Positions 16,946-25,774 of a stretch of 61,777 nt of DNA are shown piece after piece; positions within the stretch are counted from its first letter, which is position 1, and each line of letters opens with the position of its first letter. The position numbers and the translations under genes are program-made. Under the pieces are notes generated by a model. That model made no database searches and was not told where the DNA came from. It was given only the letters and a program-made list of their open reading frames with translations. The DNA comes from JAHFRG01 sp041495205. Lineage in GTDB: Bacteria; Pseudomonadota; Gammaproteobacteria; Burkholderiales; JAHFRG01. The DNA is taken from assembly GCA_041495205.1 (NCBI GenBank), contig JBGQCF010000009.1:1-61777 (forward strand), given 5' to 3'.

Positions 16946-19426
16946 TTACGCCGTCTTCCTGCCGGCGGATAACATATCCCGTTGCGCACTCCCGTCTTTC
17001 GCCGACACGCCCTTGCCGAAATCGGGCGGGAAATCGTCTACCATGATGACTTCGCGGCGCAGCGCCTGCGCTTTCGCCAGCATCTCCATTTCGGCCGCGC
17101 TGATGATGCCTTGCTGCACGGCCTGGGCGGTGGTTTCCTCGGGTGTCTTGCCCTTGATGCGCCCGGCTTTCACCCCGCCGCGGATTTTCGCTTCGATTGC
17201 TTCAGCGGCAAGCGCGCTCTGCAGCGCGATGTCGAGGCGTCCCACCGGATCGGCTTCGTTGACCGGAACATAAATCCCGGCGGTCAACCTGTCACGTGTG
17301 GCCGAAGGCGCAAGCAGCAAGCTCGACACTTGCCGGCCCAGTTCATCGCTCGGCGGGCTGAAGGTTCTGCCCAGCGGGAAGACTGCCCGGCGCAACAGCC
17401 ACGCCATACCCCGGCTGGGAAAGTTTTCGAGTATTCCGTCGAGCGCGCCCTGCATGCGCCATAGCGCGTCCTGCAAAGACCAATGCAGCAAAGGCAAATC
17501 GGCGCGCTGCCTGCCTTCATCTTCATAGCGCTTCAAAACAGCGGAAGAAAGATATAGCAGGCTCAGCACATCGCCGAGCCGCGCCGAGAGTTTTTCCTTG
17601 CGCTTTAACGCTCCGCCCAGCACCAGCATCGCCACATCGGCGAGCAGCGCAAACGCGGAACTCAAGCGTGTGAACTGCCGATAATAGCGGGCGGTATCCG
17701 CTGCGCCGGGAGCGCTCGCAAGGCGCGCGCCGGTCAATCCCAGAAACAGCGCGCGTGCGGCATTGCTTAGAGTAAAGCGCATATGCCCGAACAGGGCAGC
17801 GTCGAATTCGCGCAGCGCTTTTTCGTCGTCGGCTTCGTTTGCGGAAGTAATTTCCCTCAGCACATAGGGATGGCAGCGGATCGCGCCCTGGCCGAAGATA
17901 ATCATGCTGCGCGTGAGAATATTCGCGCCTTCCACGGTGATGCCGACGGGAAGCTGCTGATAAGCGCGTCCCAGGTAATTGCCAGGGCCCATGCAAATTC
18001 CCTTTCCACCGTGCACATCCATCGCATCATTGATGACCTGGCGGCCGCGCTCGGTAAGGTGGTATTTGACAATGGCCGAAATCACCGAAGGTTTCTCGCC
18101 GAGATCCACCGCGCCTGCAGTCATCACACGTGCCGCGTCCATCATATAAGTGTTGCCGCCGATGCGCGCCAGCGCTTCCTCCACACCCTCGAACTTGCCG
18201 ATTGGGGTTTTAAACTGGACGCGCACCCGCGAGTAGGCGCCGGTGGCGCGCGCGGCAAGCTTGGCCGTGCCGGTGCTGCTTGCCGGCAGCGAAATCGAGC
18301 GGCCTGTAGCCAGGCAATTCATCAGCATGCGCCAGCCGTGGCCGACACGCTCTACCCCGCCGATGATCCAATCCATGGGAATGAACACGTCCTTTCCGGA
18401 GTTGGGGCCGTTCTGGAAAGCCGCATTGAGCGGGAAATGGCGGCGCCCGATGTTGACTCCCGGCGTACCGGTCGGAATCAGCGCCAGCGTAATGCCGATC
18501 TCTTCGTTTCCGCCGAGCAAACGCTCGGGATCGTAAAGTTTGAATGCAAGCCCAAGCAACGTCGCCACCGGACCCAGGGTGATGTAGCGTTTCTCCCAGG
18601 TGACGCGCATTCCCAGCACGTCTTGCTCGCCCTGGAATTCGCTGCGGCAGACGATGCCGTAATCCGGAATCGAGCCCGCATCCGAACCGGCTTCAGGCCC
18701 GGTCAGCGCAAAGCATGGAATTTCCTGCCCGCGCGCCAGGCGCGGCAGATAATGATTTTTCTGCTCCTCGGTGCCATAGTGCAAAAGCAGTTCCGCCGGA
18801 CCCAGGGAATTGGGCACCATTACCGAAACGGTTGCCGTGCCGCTGCGGGAAGCGAGCTTGGTGATTACCGCAGAATGCGCCAAAGCGGAAAAACCCTTGC
18901 CCCCGTATTGCCTGGGGATGATCATGCCGAGGAATCCCTGGTCCTTGATGAACTGCCAGACCTCAGGCGGCAAATCGTAAAGCTCATGGGTGATGCGCCA
19001 TTCATCCAGCATCGCGCACAGTTGTTCGACCGGCCCGTCGAGAAACGCCTGCTCCTCTGTAGTGAGCTGCGGCTTGGGGATCGCGAGGAGCTTCCTCCAG
19101 TCGGGCTTGCCGCTGAACAAATCGCCATCCCACCATACGGTACCGGCATCCAAGGCCTCGCGCTCGGTTTGAGAAACCTGCGGCAGCGCTTTTTTGAACC
19201 AGTGTAGAAGCGGCTCGCTCACCAACCTCGAGCGCATTGAAGGAAGGTTAAGCGCAAGGGATATCACAAACGCTATCCACAACAACACGCTGAACACGGG
19301 GGCGGCTCTGACTGTTACGACCGCAAGCACGAGAGCGCTCACGCTCCATACCCAACCGGGGACGCGGTGGTAGGCCAGTCCCCAGGCCAGCGCCAAGGTA
19401 ACGAGTATCCAGATCAAGGTTGTCAT
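16946..19426 (-). CDS. fadE: FadE-type acyl-CoA dehydrogenase
   Basis: FadE performs the FAD-dependent first step of beta-oxidation. The 826-residue size and N-terminal hydrophobic helices (about residues 4-22 and 28-60) are typical of the FadE family and distinguish it from soluble 380-residue dehydrogenases. The dehydrogenase core shows QYGGKGFSALAHS, CFALTGPEAGSDAG and DVHGGKGICMGPGNYLGRAYQ. The C-terminal 250 residues form the FadE-specific domain. TAGGAG stands eight nt before the ATG. It lies between the two acyl-CoA ligase genes. Confidence 0.95.
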   Translation of the reverse strand: MTTLIWILVTLALAWGLAYHRVPGWVWSVSALVLAVVTVRAAPVFSVLLWIAFVISLALNLPSMRSRLVSEPLLHWFKKALPQVSQTEREALDAGTVWWDGDLFSGKPDWRKLLAIPKPQLTTEEQAFLDGPVEQLCAMLDEWRITHELYDLPPEVWQFIKDQGFLGMIIPRQYGGKGFSALAHSAVITKLASRSGTATVSVMVPNSLGPAELLLHYGTEEQKNHYLPRLARGQEIPCFALTGPEAGSDAGSIPDYGIVCRSEFQGEQDVLGMRVTWEKRYITLGPVATLLGLAFKLYDPERLLGGNEEIGITLALIPTGTPGVNIGRRHFPLNAAFQNGPNSGKDVFIPMDWIIGGVERVGHGWRMLMNCLATGRSISLPASSTGTAKLAARATGAYSRVRVQFKTPIGKFEGVEEALARIGGNTYMMDAARVMTAGAVDLGEKPSVISAIVKYHLTERGRQVINDAMDVHGGKGICMGPGNYLGRAYQQLPVGITVEGANILTRSMIIFGQGAIRCHPYVLREITSANEADDEKALREFDAALFGHMRFTLSNAARALFLGLTGARLASAPGAADTARYYRQFTRLSSAFALLADVAMLVLGGALKRKEKLSARLGDVLSLLYLSSAVLKRYEDEGRQRADLPLLHWSLQDALWRMQGALDGILENFPSRGMAWLLRRAVFPLGRTFSPPSDELGRQVSSLLLAPSATRDRLTAGIYVPVNEADPVGRLDIALQSALAAEAIEAKIRGGVKAGRIKGKTPEETTAQAVQQGIISAAEMEMLAKAQALRREVIMVDDFPPDFGKGVSAKDGSAQRDMLSAGRKTA

Positions 19427-19494
19427 GATGGTTACTCCTATTTACAGCATCGGGCGGCTGCAGCTCAATCGCTTATCGCCCGGCATCACGCACC

Positions 19495-21138
19495 TTATTC
19501 GATTGCCGAAGCGGACTTGGCGCGCTCGCGCAGCATGAATTTCTGTATTTTACCCGTCGAGGTCTTGGGAAGCACGCCGAATATCACCTTCTGCGGCACC
19601 TTGAAGCGCGCCATGTTGCTGCGGCAGTGCTCGATGATTTCCCGCTCGGTCGCTCTTGCGCCCTCTTTCAGCTCCACAAACGCGCACGGTGATTCGCCCC
19701 ATTTGGAATCGGGCTGCGCCACTACCGCTGCCGCCATCACTGCAGGGTGGCGGTAAAGCACGTCTTCCACTTCCAGCGAGGAGATATTTTCACCGCCGGA
19801 AATAATAATATCTTTGGAACGATCCTTGATTTTCACATAGCCATCAGGCTGCATCACCGCCAGATCGCCGGAATGGAACCAGCCTCCCCTGAATGCTTCC
19901 ATGCTTGTCTTCGGGTTCTTGAGATAGCCTTTCATGGTGATGTTGCCGCGGAACATGATCTCGCCCATGGTCTGCCCGTCCCACGGCACCGGTTGCATGG
20001 TTTCGGGATCCATCACTGTCATCCCTTCCTGCATGGTATAACGCACACCCTGCCTGCCGTTGCGCTCGGTGCGCGCGGAAATATCCAGTTCATCCCACTC
20101 CGGATGCTTGGAGCAGACCGAGGCCGGTCCGTAGGTTTCAGTGAGCCCATACACATGGGTGATGTTGAAGCCCAGGCGCTCCATGCCCTCAATCATCGCC
20201 GCAGGCGGCGCCGCTGCCGCAACCAGGCCGCTGACGGTGTGGTTGATGCCGGCCTTAAGCTCGGCGGGGGCGTTGATCAGCATGCTGTGCACGAACGGCG
20301 CGCCGCAATAATGCGTCACTTTGTGCTGGCGGATTGCATCGAGTATAAGCTTGGCATCCACGCGGCGCAGGCACACATTGGTTCCGGCATTCGCCGCCAT
20401 GGTCCAGGGAAAACACCAGCCATTGCAGTGAAACATCGGAAGCGTCCATAGATAAACTGAATGGTGCGGCATACCCCAATCTATGATGTTGCTCACCGCG
20501 TTGAGATACGCTCCGCGATGGTGGTACACCACACCCTTGGGATTGCCGGTGGTGCCGGAAGTGTAGTTAAGCGAAATCGCATCCCACTCATCTTCGGGAA
20601 GCGACCAGACGAAATCCGCATCCCCGGTTTTAAGGAATGCTTCGTAATCCATCTCGCCCAAAAGCTCGCCGCCTTTAAACCCGGGATCATCAACATCAAT
20701 CACCAGCGGTTTTTTGTCCAGCATGGCGAGAGCCTTGGCGATAGTCGTGGAAAACTCGCGGTCGGTGACCAGCGCTTTCGCCTCACCGTGCTTGAGCATG
20801 AAGGCAATCGCTTCCGCATCCAGCCGGGTATTTAAGGTATTCAGCACTGCGCCGGCCATCGGCACACCGAAATGCGCTTCGAACAACGGAGGGATGTTCG
20901 GCAACATCACCGCCACCGTATCGCCGGTACCCATGCCGCACTTTGCCAGAGCGGAAGCCAAACGCCGGCAGCGCACGTAAGTTTCAGCCCAAGTGAATTT
21001 TCGGTCGCCTTGGATGGTGGCGATACGCCTGGGATAGACATAAGCCGCCCGTTCCAGAAAACTCAGCGGCGAAAGGGGCGCGTAATTCGCGGGATTTTTG
21101 TCCAAGTCGGTGTTGTAAGGATTGCGGGAGGTGTTCAT
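19495..21138 (-). CDS. Acyl-CoA synthetase (AMP-forming), medium/short-chain type
   Basis: This second ANL ligase of the cluster has 547 residues. Signatures are NYTSGTTGNPKGVVYHH, VYGLTETYGPA and HSGDLAVMQPDGYVKIKDR with KDIIISGGENIS, ending in the acyl-transfer lysine segment LPKTSTGKIQKFMLR. The pattern LPMFHCNGWCFPW is shared with AlkK- and DmdB-like acyl-CoA synthetases, which take medium-chain or methylthio-acids. It is the first gene of the minus-strand fatty-acid run, 68 nt before fadE. The preferred chain length cannot be read from sequence. Confidence 0.9.
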   Translation of the reverse strand: MNTSRNPYNTDLDKNPANYAPLSPLSFLERAAYVYPRRIATIQGDRKFTWAETYVRCRRLASALAKCGMGTGDTVAVMLPNIPPLFEAHFGVPMAGAVLNTLNTRLDAEAIAFMLKHGEAKALVTDREFSTTIAKALAMLDKKPLVIDVDDPGFKGGELLGEMDYEAFLKTGDADFVWSLPEDEWDAISLNYTSGTTGNPKGVVYHHRGAYLNAVSNIIDWGMPHHSVYLWTLPMFHCNGWCFPWTMAANAGTNVCLRRVDAKLILDAIRQHKVTHYCGAPFVHSMLINAPAELKAGINHTVSGLVAAAAPPAAMIEGMERLGFNITHVYGLTETYGPASVCSKHPEWDELDISARTERNGRQGVRYTMQEGMTVMDPETMQPVPWDGQTMGEIMFRGNITMKGYLKNPKTSMEAFRGGWFHSGDLAVMQPDGYVKIKDRSKDIIISGGENISSLEVEDVLYRHPAVMAAAVVAQPDSKWGESPCAFVELKEGARATEREIIEHCRSNMARFKVPQKVIFGVLPKTSTGKIQKFMLRERAKSASAIE

Positions 21139-21364
21139 GACGTTATGCCTTGTGTTCCGCTGTCTGATTTATCAAGGTTTTTATGACGCGCTGTGTCGCC
21201 GCGTCCACCAGATTTTATATGATGCAGTGGCAAAAAAGTGGCAGATTCTGGTTGTACGTGCGGGTGCGAGGCTTGCGCTTGCGTTTCGCTTCTTTCGTTG
21301 TCTGCTCCCACGGGGTCACCAGATTCAGCTTTGTTATCCCTTGTCTATCGGTTGAGGCCTGAAT

Positions 21365-21748
21365 TTACTTCTTGCCGCAGGCGATTTTCCACAAAGCTTC
21401 GTTTATGGTACTAGGCGCGACTGGCGTCCACACGAGGTCGACGCTGCTAAAAATTACTTTACCTTGGGCCATGTTTTCAGAGTGCCAAGAGAAGTAAAGA
21501 ATCCGCACTTGTTCTTCCTTGCAGTCATATTCTTTTTGCTCCATCGACGACATATACTGATACCCCGCATTAACTTGGTTCGTCTTGAAGTCGTACAGAT
21601 TCCACATCTTGACCATGCTGCCTGACTTGCGGATGGTAACGGGGTCAGTGTAGAGAATAAGGTTGTCATTGCTACTAAGACGCACCCAATCCGCCCCTGC
21701 GCTTCCGCTAAACGCCGCCAGTAACAATGAAATAACTAATCGGTTCAT
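21365..21748 (-). CDS. Small exported protein, surface-adhesin-E-like
   Basis: The 127-residue protein starts with a signal peptide (MNRLVISLLLAAFSGSAGA, cleavage near A19) and continues DWVRLSSNDNLILYTDP. The pattern of a Trp at the mature start, an Asp-Pro-x-Thr-Ile segment, a central YDCKEEQVRIL and a C-terminal Cys (KIACGKK) fits the small surface-adhesin-E-like family common in betaproteobacteria; C76-type and C-terminal cysteines may form a disulfide. The name comes from Haemophilus protein E and says little about function here. It stands alone between the fatty-acid cluster and the accessory islet. Confidence 0.65.
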   Translation of the reverse strand: MNRLVISLLLAAFSGSAGADWVRLSSNDNLILYTDPVTIRKSGSMVKMWNLYDFKTNQVNAGYQYMSSMEQKEYDCKEEQVRILYFSWHSENMAQGKVIFSSVDLVWTPVAPSTINEALWKIACGKK

Positions 21749-21825
21749 GGATCATCACTCTCTATACTCGGTCAAAGGTGCATCACCTTTTCCTGCGCCA
21801 CTCCCATGGCGGCACTGGTGCAGGA

Positions 21826-21945
21826 TCAAGCCCACAACCCCCGTCTCGCACTCCTCGCGTCGTCCTGTAACAAGTATAGACCACGACCGGTTACGTAGCG
21901 GTCATACACCCAGGCCATGCCGGACTTGCGCGCATTCGATAGGTT
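21826..21945 (-). pseudogene. Staphylococcal-nuclease (thermonuclease) C-terminal remnant
   Basis: On the minus strand the frame ending at TGA (21828-21826) reads SGMAWVYDRYV, then a short linker, then LLQDDARSARRGLWA. This is the typical C-terminal part of bacterial SNase-fold nucleases, in which a GMAWVYxxY segment is followed by ARxARxGLW. The catalytic N-terminal two-thirds is absent: upstream codons in this frame do not look like an SNase. A decayed gene end at the edge of the accessory islet is the simplest reading. The 5' limit is approximate. Confidence 0.5.
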
Positions 21946-21976
21946 ACGACGGTGTGCACCTGTAGCGCCAGCGCGC

Positions 21977-22630
21977 CTAACCCGACAGGCTGTGAATCCA
22001 CCCCCAAAGGACATTGTAGTTTTCGCAAATACCCCACGCTATGCATATGTAGGGCAGGACGAAGGGCAACCAATATTCTGTGAAATACGGAACGTTCCAG
22101 CTTGCAACGAGCAAACCCATTATTTTGAAGTAAGCAAGACGTGCACCTATGATGCTGTGTCTAACTGTGCGAATGTCTCTTGCTTCTGCTTTACCGCCTG
22201 CTCTAACGACAATCTTTGAACAACTGAATTGCCAGAGGTTCTTGCTGCTGTCACTCTCGTTATCAAGAGAAAAATCAAACGGCGCGGTCTTGAGACTTAA
22301 GTCTTGTTCTAATATCCTCTTTCGCAATGCCTGCCGCGCGGAGTTCTCAGCTAGTCCAAATTGATAGCCAATAGGTTGTCTCTCAGTAGCTAATGGCTGT
22401 AGCGCATTGAAATACTGATAGTAACGAATGAGGAAATAAAGAAAGATTCCAGACAGCCACAACGGGACGAATTCAGGTCGGCCAAGTATGAGGGTGAAAC
22501 TCGCACTCCCTAGTGCGACTCGTTCAAGGGTTGGGACTGTGGTTTGATAGAAGAATAAGGCTGCCCAAGCAAGCGTTAGATTTCTACGTTGCCGGTTAAA
22601 CTTCTCAATGTTTTCTGCGGGGCTTGCCAC
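21977..22630 (-). CDS. Four-helix membrane protein of unknown function
   Basis: I do not recognise a named family. The best start is a GTG at 22630 whose G is shared with the TAG stop of the PIN gene (TAGTG), giving 217 residues; the frame is open 69 nt further into that gene. It begins with a charged FNRQRRNL stretch, then two membrane segments (about 18-36 and 53-73, the latter ending in LIRYYQYF). A soluble region of about 90 residues follows, and two further membrane segments (about 163-181 and 186-202). A helix-hairpin, cytosolic domain, helix-hairpin layout is common among membrane effectors of defence modules. Overlap with the PIN gene suggests co-expression. Confidence 0.6.
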   Translation of the reverse strand: MASPAENIEKFNRQRRNLTLAWAALFFYQTTVPTLERVALGSASFTLILGRPEFVPLWLSGIFLYFLIRYYQYFNALQPLATERQPIGYQFGLAENSARQALRKRILEQDLSLKTAPFDFSLDNESDSSKNLWQFSCSKIVVRAGGKAEARDIRTVRHSIIGARLAYFKIMGLLVASWNVPYFTEYWLPFVLPYICIAWGICENYNVLWGWIHSLSG

Positions 22631-23091
22631 TACAGCCTGAATCCTTCCGCTTTCAACACGTCCACAAGCGCGACAACCCTTATACCTCGCGCATCGCAAA
22701 CGTTCGGAATCTTGGACGCAGCGTTCGCCTTAACGCGCGTTTCATACGTCACTACAGGCACCCTGTTTATTTCCGCGAGCGCAATCACGAAAGGGTCTGC
22801 CCCCGATTTTGGAGAGTGTGGTTTAATCAGACCCATGTGTGCATTCACAATTTCCTTTGACTTTTCCAATAGCGCCCGGTCAGGGTCAACAAAAAAGTCG
22901 TCTAGTCCCTTCGCCCATCTATATAGATCATCTTTCTGTTCCTCTAGCTCATCGCGCACATCAACGGGCGCGCGAATACTGCCGTTCGCTGCCAACTCAG
23001 CCAGCTTGTCCCACACTGGCCCGAAAATTTCAGGCGGATAGAGGCGCACCCATGGCTCCACTAATGCGCTGGTGTCAAAGCACCATTTCAA
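22630..23091 (-). CDS. DUF4411-type PIN-like nuclease
   Basis: The 153-residue protein looks like a PIN-domain ribonuclease of the DUF4411 kind. The start is CFDTSALVEPW with D6; E48 lies in RDELE, D99 in SGADPFVIALA and the end reads VVTYETR. These acidic residues sit where PIN folds bind metal. PIN proteins are mostly toxins that cut RNA. The TTG start at 23091 overlaps the TGA of the XRE-ImmA/IrrE gene (TTGA), so the two are coupled as antitoxin-then-toxin. Its own stop overlaps the GTG of the membrane-protein gene. Whether it acts as toxin or as defence effector is inference. Confidence 0.8.
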   Translation of the reverse strand: MKWCFDTSALVEPWVRLYPPEIFGPVWDKLAELAANGSIRAPVDVRDELEEQKDDLYRWAKGLDDFFVDPDRALLEKSKEIVNAHMGLIKPHSPKSGADPFVIALAEINRVPVVTYETRVKANAASKIPNVCDARGIRVVALVDVLKAEGFRL

Positions 23092-24272
23092 GCGGCCTCC
23101 TGCTCCCCTAGAATGCTAAGTATTTTCGGCAAATGATCCAGCTTTGTGCCGAGAATGCGCGATAGCTCTGATCCAGTAATAACATTCGCATCGTAGGCAC
23201 CTAAAACAAGATTGGTTAAGAACCGGCCATTCGCCAGCACCACACGGCGCGGAAAGGTTGCGTATCCGCCGGCAGTCGCGCCTTCATCACCCGCGTATTG
23301 CTGCCGGAGCCGTTCCCGCTCGGCTTGATAGAACTGCAAAGTTGTCTTTCCAGCCATAAGAAGCCGCCTGAGGATTGCTTCGCGGCTGGCCCAAAACGCT
23401 TTGCGCAACGTCAGCAGTTCATCACCAGTCCAATCCCGCCCATCAGGTGCCCGCGCAACAAGTGGTTGTCGCAGCAAATCGAGACGCGGCACAAGAATGG
23501 CACCCGCCACGTGATTGCAATACACCTCTATCCGCTGCTCTTGGTTGCCGCGCTGCGCTTCTTCCGTAACGTCACACAGCCCGCTTTCAGCGCGGGCCAA
23601 GTGGACAAGCTCGTGCATCAAACTGAATATCCGGCCAAGTGGCTTGTCCGATGAATTAAGAATGATGATCGGGAGCGGGAGTAAGGCCAGTGAACACCCG
23701 CGCATTTCCCTCACTGACACACCGCTTACCTGCATCACCAAGACGCCTAACGATTCAACAGCAGCTTTCCAGCTATTCAGGGCATCGTATTCATTAACCC
23801 ATGGTTGACGGTCGCGCATCGTGATACCTAGCCGTTCCGTGATGGCGCGCGCTGTTTCTTCAGGATCAATGTCAGGGTTAACTGTTAGCTGGAACGCGGG
23901 GGGTTCTTCTTCCCACTCGATATAGATATCTAGGGCGGCATCGCGCTTTGCTTGGGCTGCCCGTATTCCCTGCGCAAGCTCAGGACTAATGACGTGCTGG
24001 ACACTGAGTTCCATGCGCCGGTAGTCCGTGGGCGCTGGCGCGTCGGCGGGACGCGCATCAAGGAAAAACACGCCGACAGACCGCTTATAGATACGGGCCA
24101 GCTTGCGCAGTTGGCCCAATGTCGGAAACTTTACTCCGGCCTCCCACGCTTGGAGCTTGGCTTCCGGCACTTTCAAGCGCCGCGCAACCGTTGCCTGATC
24201 CATATGGGACGCTTTGCGCGCCCACACGAGCAGATCACTATTTAACAATCCTTCGACTGATGGGCCTGCCAT
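23088..24272 (-). CDS. XRE-family HTH regulator fused to ImmA/IrrE metallopeptidase
   Basis: The 394-residue protein has an N-terminal helix-turn-helix (residues 14-70: LLVWARKASHMDQATVARRL then PEAKLQAWEAGVKFPTLGQL) followed by an ImmA/IrrE zinc protease domain. Zinc ligands are H220 and H224 in HELVH with E221 as the base, and E249 in RIEVYCNHVAGAILVP as likely third ligand. Proteins of this build repress a linked toxin operon and cleave or release repressors on a signal, as ImmA does in ICEBs1. Here it heads an overlapping run with a PIN-like nuclease and a membrane protein. The ATG at 24272 abuts GGAGG; a GGAG eight nt upstream is better placed. Confidence 0.85.
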   Translation of the reverse strand: MAGPSVEGLLNSDLLVWARKASHMDQATVARRLKVPEAKLQAWEAGVKFPTLGQLRKLARIYKRSVGVFFLDARPADAPAPTDYRRMELSVQHVISPELAQGIRAAQAKRDAALDIYIEWEEEPPAFQLTVNPDIDPEETARAITERLGITMRDRQPWVNEYDALNSWKAAVESLGVLVMQVSGVSVREMRGCSLALLPLPIIILNSSDKPLGRIFSLMHELVHLARAESGLCDVTEEAQRGNQEQRIEVYCNHVAGAILVPRLDLLRQPLVARAPDGRDWTGDELLTLRKAFWASREAILRRLLMAGKTTLQFYQAERERLRQQYAGDEGATAGGYATFPRRVVLANGRFLTNLVLGAYDANVITGSELSRILGTKLDHLPKILSILGEQEAA

Positions 24273-24297
24273 CCTCCGCGCTCCGGAATTTCGGGAT

Positions 24298-24309
24298 TGA
24301 CTCGAGTCA
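24298..24309. promoter_or_regulatory. Perfect 12-bp palindrome, possible operator of the XRE module
   Basis: TGACTCGAGTCA is a perfect palindrome 26 nt upstream of the XRE-ImmA/IrrE start. HTH proteins of this type usually bind a short inverted repeat at their own promoter, so this is the natural operator candidate. No second copy was seen nearby, and the role is inference. Confidence 0.35.
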
Positions 24310-24424
24310 TGCTGCCCTCACTAGTTTTAATGGCGAAAAGTGCAGTGTACTGCCGATGGACCAGCTTGAAATGAATTTACCCGCCTGCCCCGCGAATAGC
24401 AACGGTAGCGGGGATAAGCATTGG

Positions 24425-25774
24425 TTATTGGATTTTGGAAACCGCGTCTTCCACCCGCTCCACGGCGATTACTTCAATCCCGTCAATCGGCTGCCTGGGC
24501 TTGTTGGCTTTGGGAATCAGCGCCTGCTTGAAACCCAGCTTGGCCGCTTCCTTGAGACGCTCCTGACCGCGTTGCACCGGCCGGATTTCGCCGGCCAATC
24601 CCACTTCGCCGAACACCACCAGCTTCTGTGACAGCGGCTTGTTCCTAAGCGAGGAGACGATCGCCAGCAACACCGCCAAATCGGCGGCGGGCTCGGCGAT
24701 TCTCACTCCACCCACGGCGTTGACGAACACATCCTGATCGAAACACACGATGCCGGCGTGACGGTGCAGCACCGCGAGCAGCATCGCCAAACGGTTTTGC
24801 TCAAGCCCCACCGTGAGACGCCGGGGATTGGGCGCGTGCGCATCATCCACCAGCGCCTGGATTTCCACCAGCAGCGGCCGCGTGCCTTCCTGCGTCACTA
24901 GCACGCAGGATCCCGCAACCTCCTGACCATGTTGCGAGAGAAACAGCGCCGAAGGATTGTTGACGCCTTTCAAGCCTTTCTCGGTCATGGCGAATACCCC
25001 GAGCTCATTTATTGCGCCAAAACGGTTTTTCACCGCGCGGATCAAGCGGAAGCTGGAATGCGTGTCGCCTTCGAAATACAGCACGGTGTCCACAATGTGC
25101 TCCAGCACGCGCGGTCCGGCCAATGTTCCCTCCTTGGTCACGTGCCCGATAAAAATAATCGCCGTGCCGCTTTGCTTGGCATAGCGCGCGAGCTGCGCCG
25201 CGCATTCGCGCACCTGCGCCACCGAGCCCGGCGCCGATTGCAGCGCTTCGGAATACAAGGTCTGAATTGAATCCATCACCGCCACTTCCGGCTTGTGCGA
25301 GCTTAATGTGGCGAGGATTTTTTCCAGCTGGATTTCAGCGAGCAATTGCAGCGGTTTGGCATCGAGCCCGAGGCGCCGCGCGCGCAGCGCGATTTGCTGC
25401 GCCGATTCTTCGCCGCTCACGTAAAGCACGTTGTGCTGCGCGCTCATATGGCACAGCGCTTGCAGCAGCAGAGTGGATTTGCCGATACCCGGGTCGCCGC
25501 CCAACAACACCACTGCGCCCTGTACCAGCCCGCCGCCCAGCACGCGGTCAAACTCGGAAATTCCGGTGGGCTGGTACGGGAGTTCCTGCGCTTCAACCTC
25601 ACCCAAGGATTGCAGCTTGCTCGGTGCGGTGGTACTGAAGCGGTTTTTAGAAACAGCTTCAACCACCGTTTCGATCAGGGTATTCCATGCCGAGCAATGC
25701 GGGCACTGCCCCTGCCATTTCGGTGCTTGCCCGCCGCACTCGGTGCAGACGTATACTGATCTAGGTTTAGCCAT
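24425..25774 (-). CDS. radA: DNA repair protein RadA (Sms)
   Basis: RadA is a RecA-like helicase that aids branch migration during recombination. The 449-residue protein begins with a C4 zinc finger (CTECGGQAPKWQGQCPHC), then the ATPase core with Walker A GGDPGIGKST, the RadA-specific KNRFG motif and a C-terminal Lon-protease-like domain (KLVVFGEVGLAGEIRPV) without the serine. The stop codon of alr overlaps its first codons by 8 nt, so alr-radA are co-transcribed; the accessory islet begins 152 nt downstream. Confidence 0.97.
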   Translation of the reverse strand: MAKPRSVYVCTECGGQAPKWQGQCPHCSAWNTLIETVVEAVSKNRFSTTAPSKLQSLGEVEAQELPYQPTGISEFDRVLGGGLVQGAVVLLGGDPGIGKSTLLLQALCHMSAQHNVLYVSGEESAQQIALRARRLGLDAKPLQLLAEIQLEKILATLSSHKPEVAVMDSIQTLYSEALQSAPGSVAQVRECAAQLARYAKQSGTAIIFIGHVTKEGTLAGPRVLEHIVDTVLYFEGDTHSSFRLIRAVKNRFGAINELGVFAMTEKGLKGVNNPSALFLSQHGQEVAGSCVLVTQEGTRPLLVEIQALVDDAHAPNPRRLTVGLEQNRLAMLLAVLHRHAGIVCFDQDVFVNAVGGVRIAEPAADLAVLLAIVSSLRNKPLSQKLVVFGEVGLAGEIRPVQRGQERLKEAAKLGFKQALIPKANKPRQPIDGIEVIAVERVEDAVSKIQ

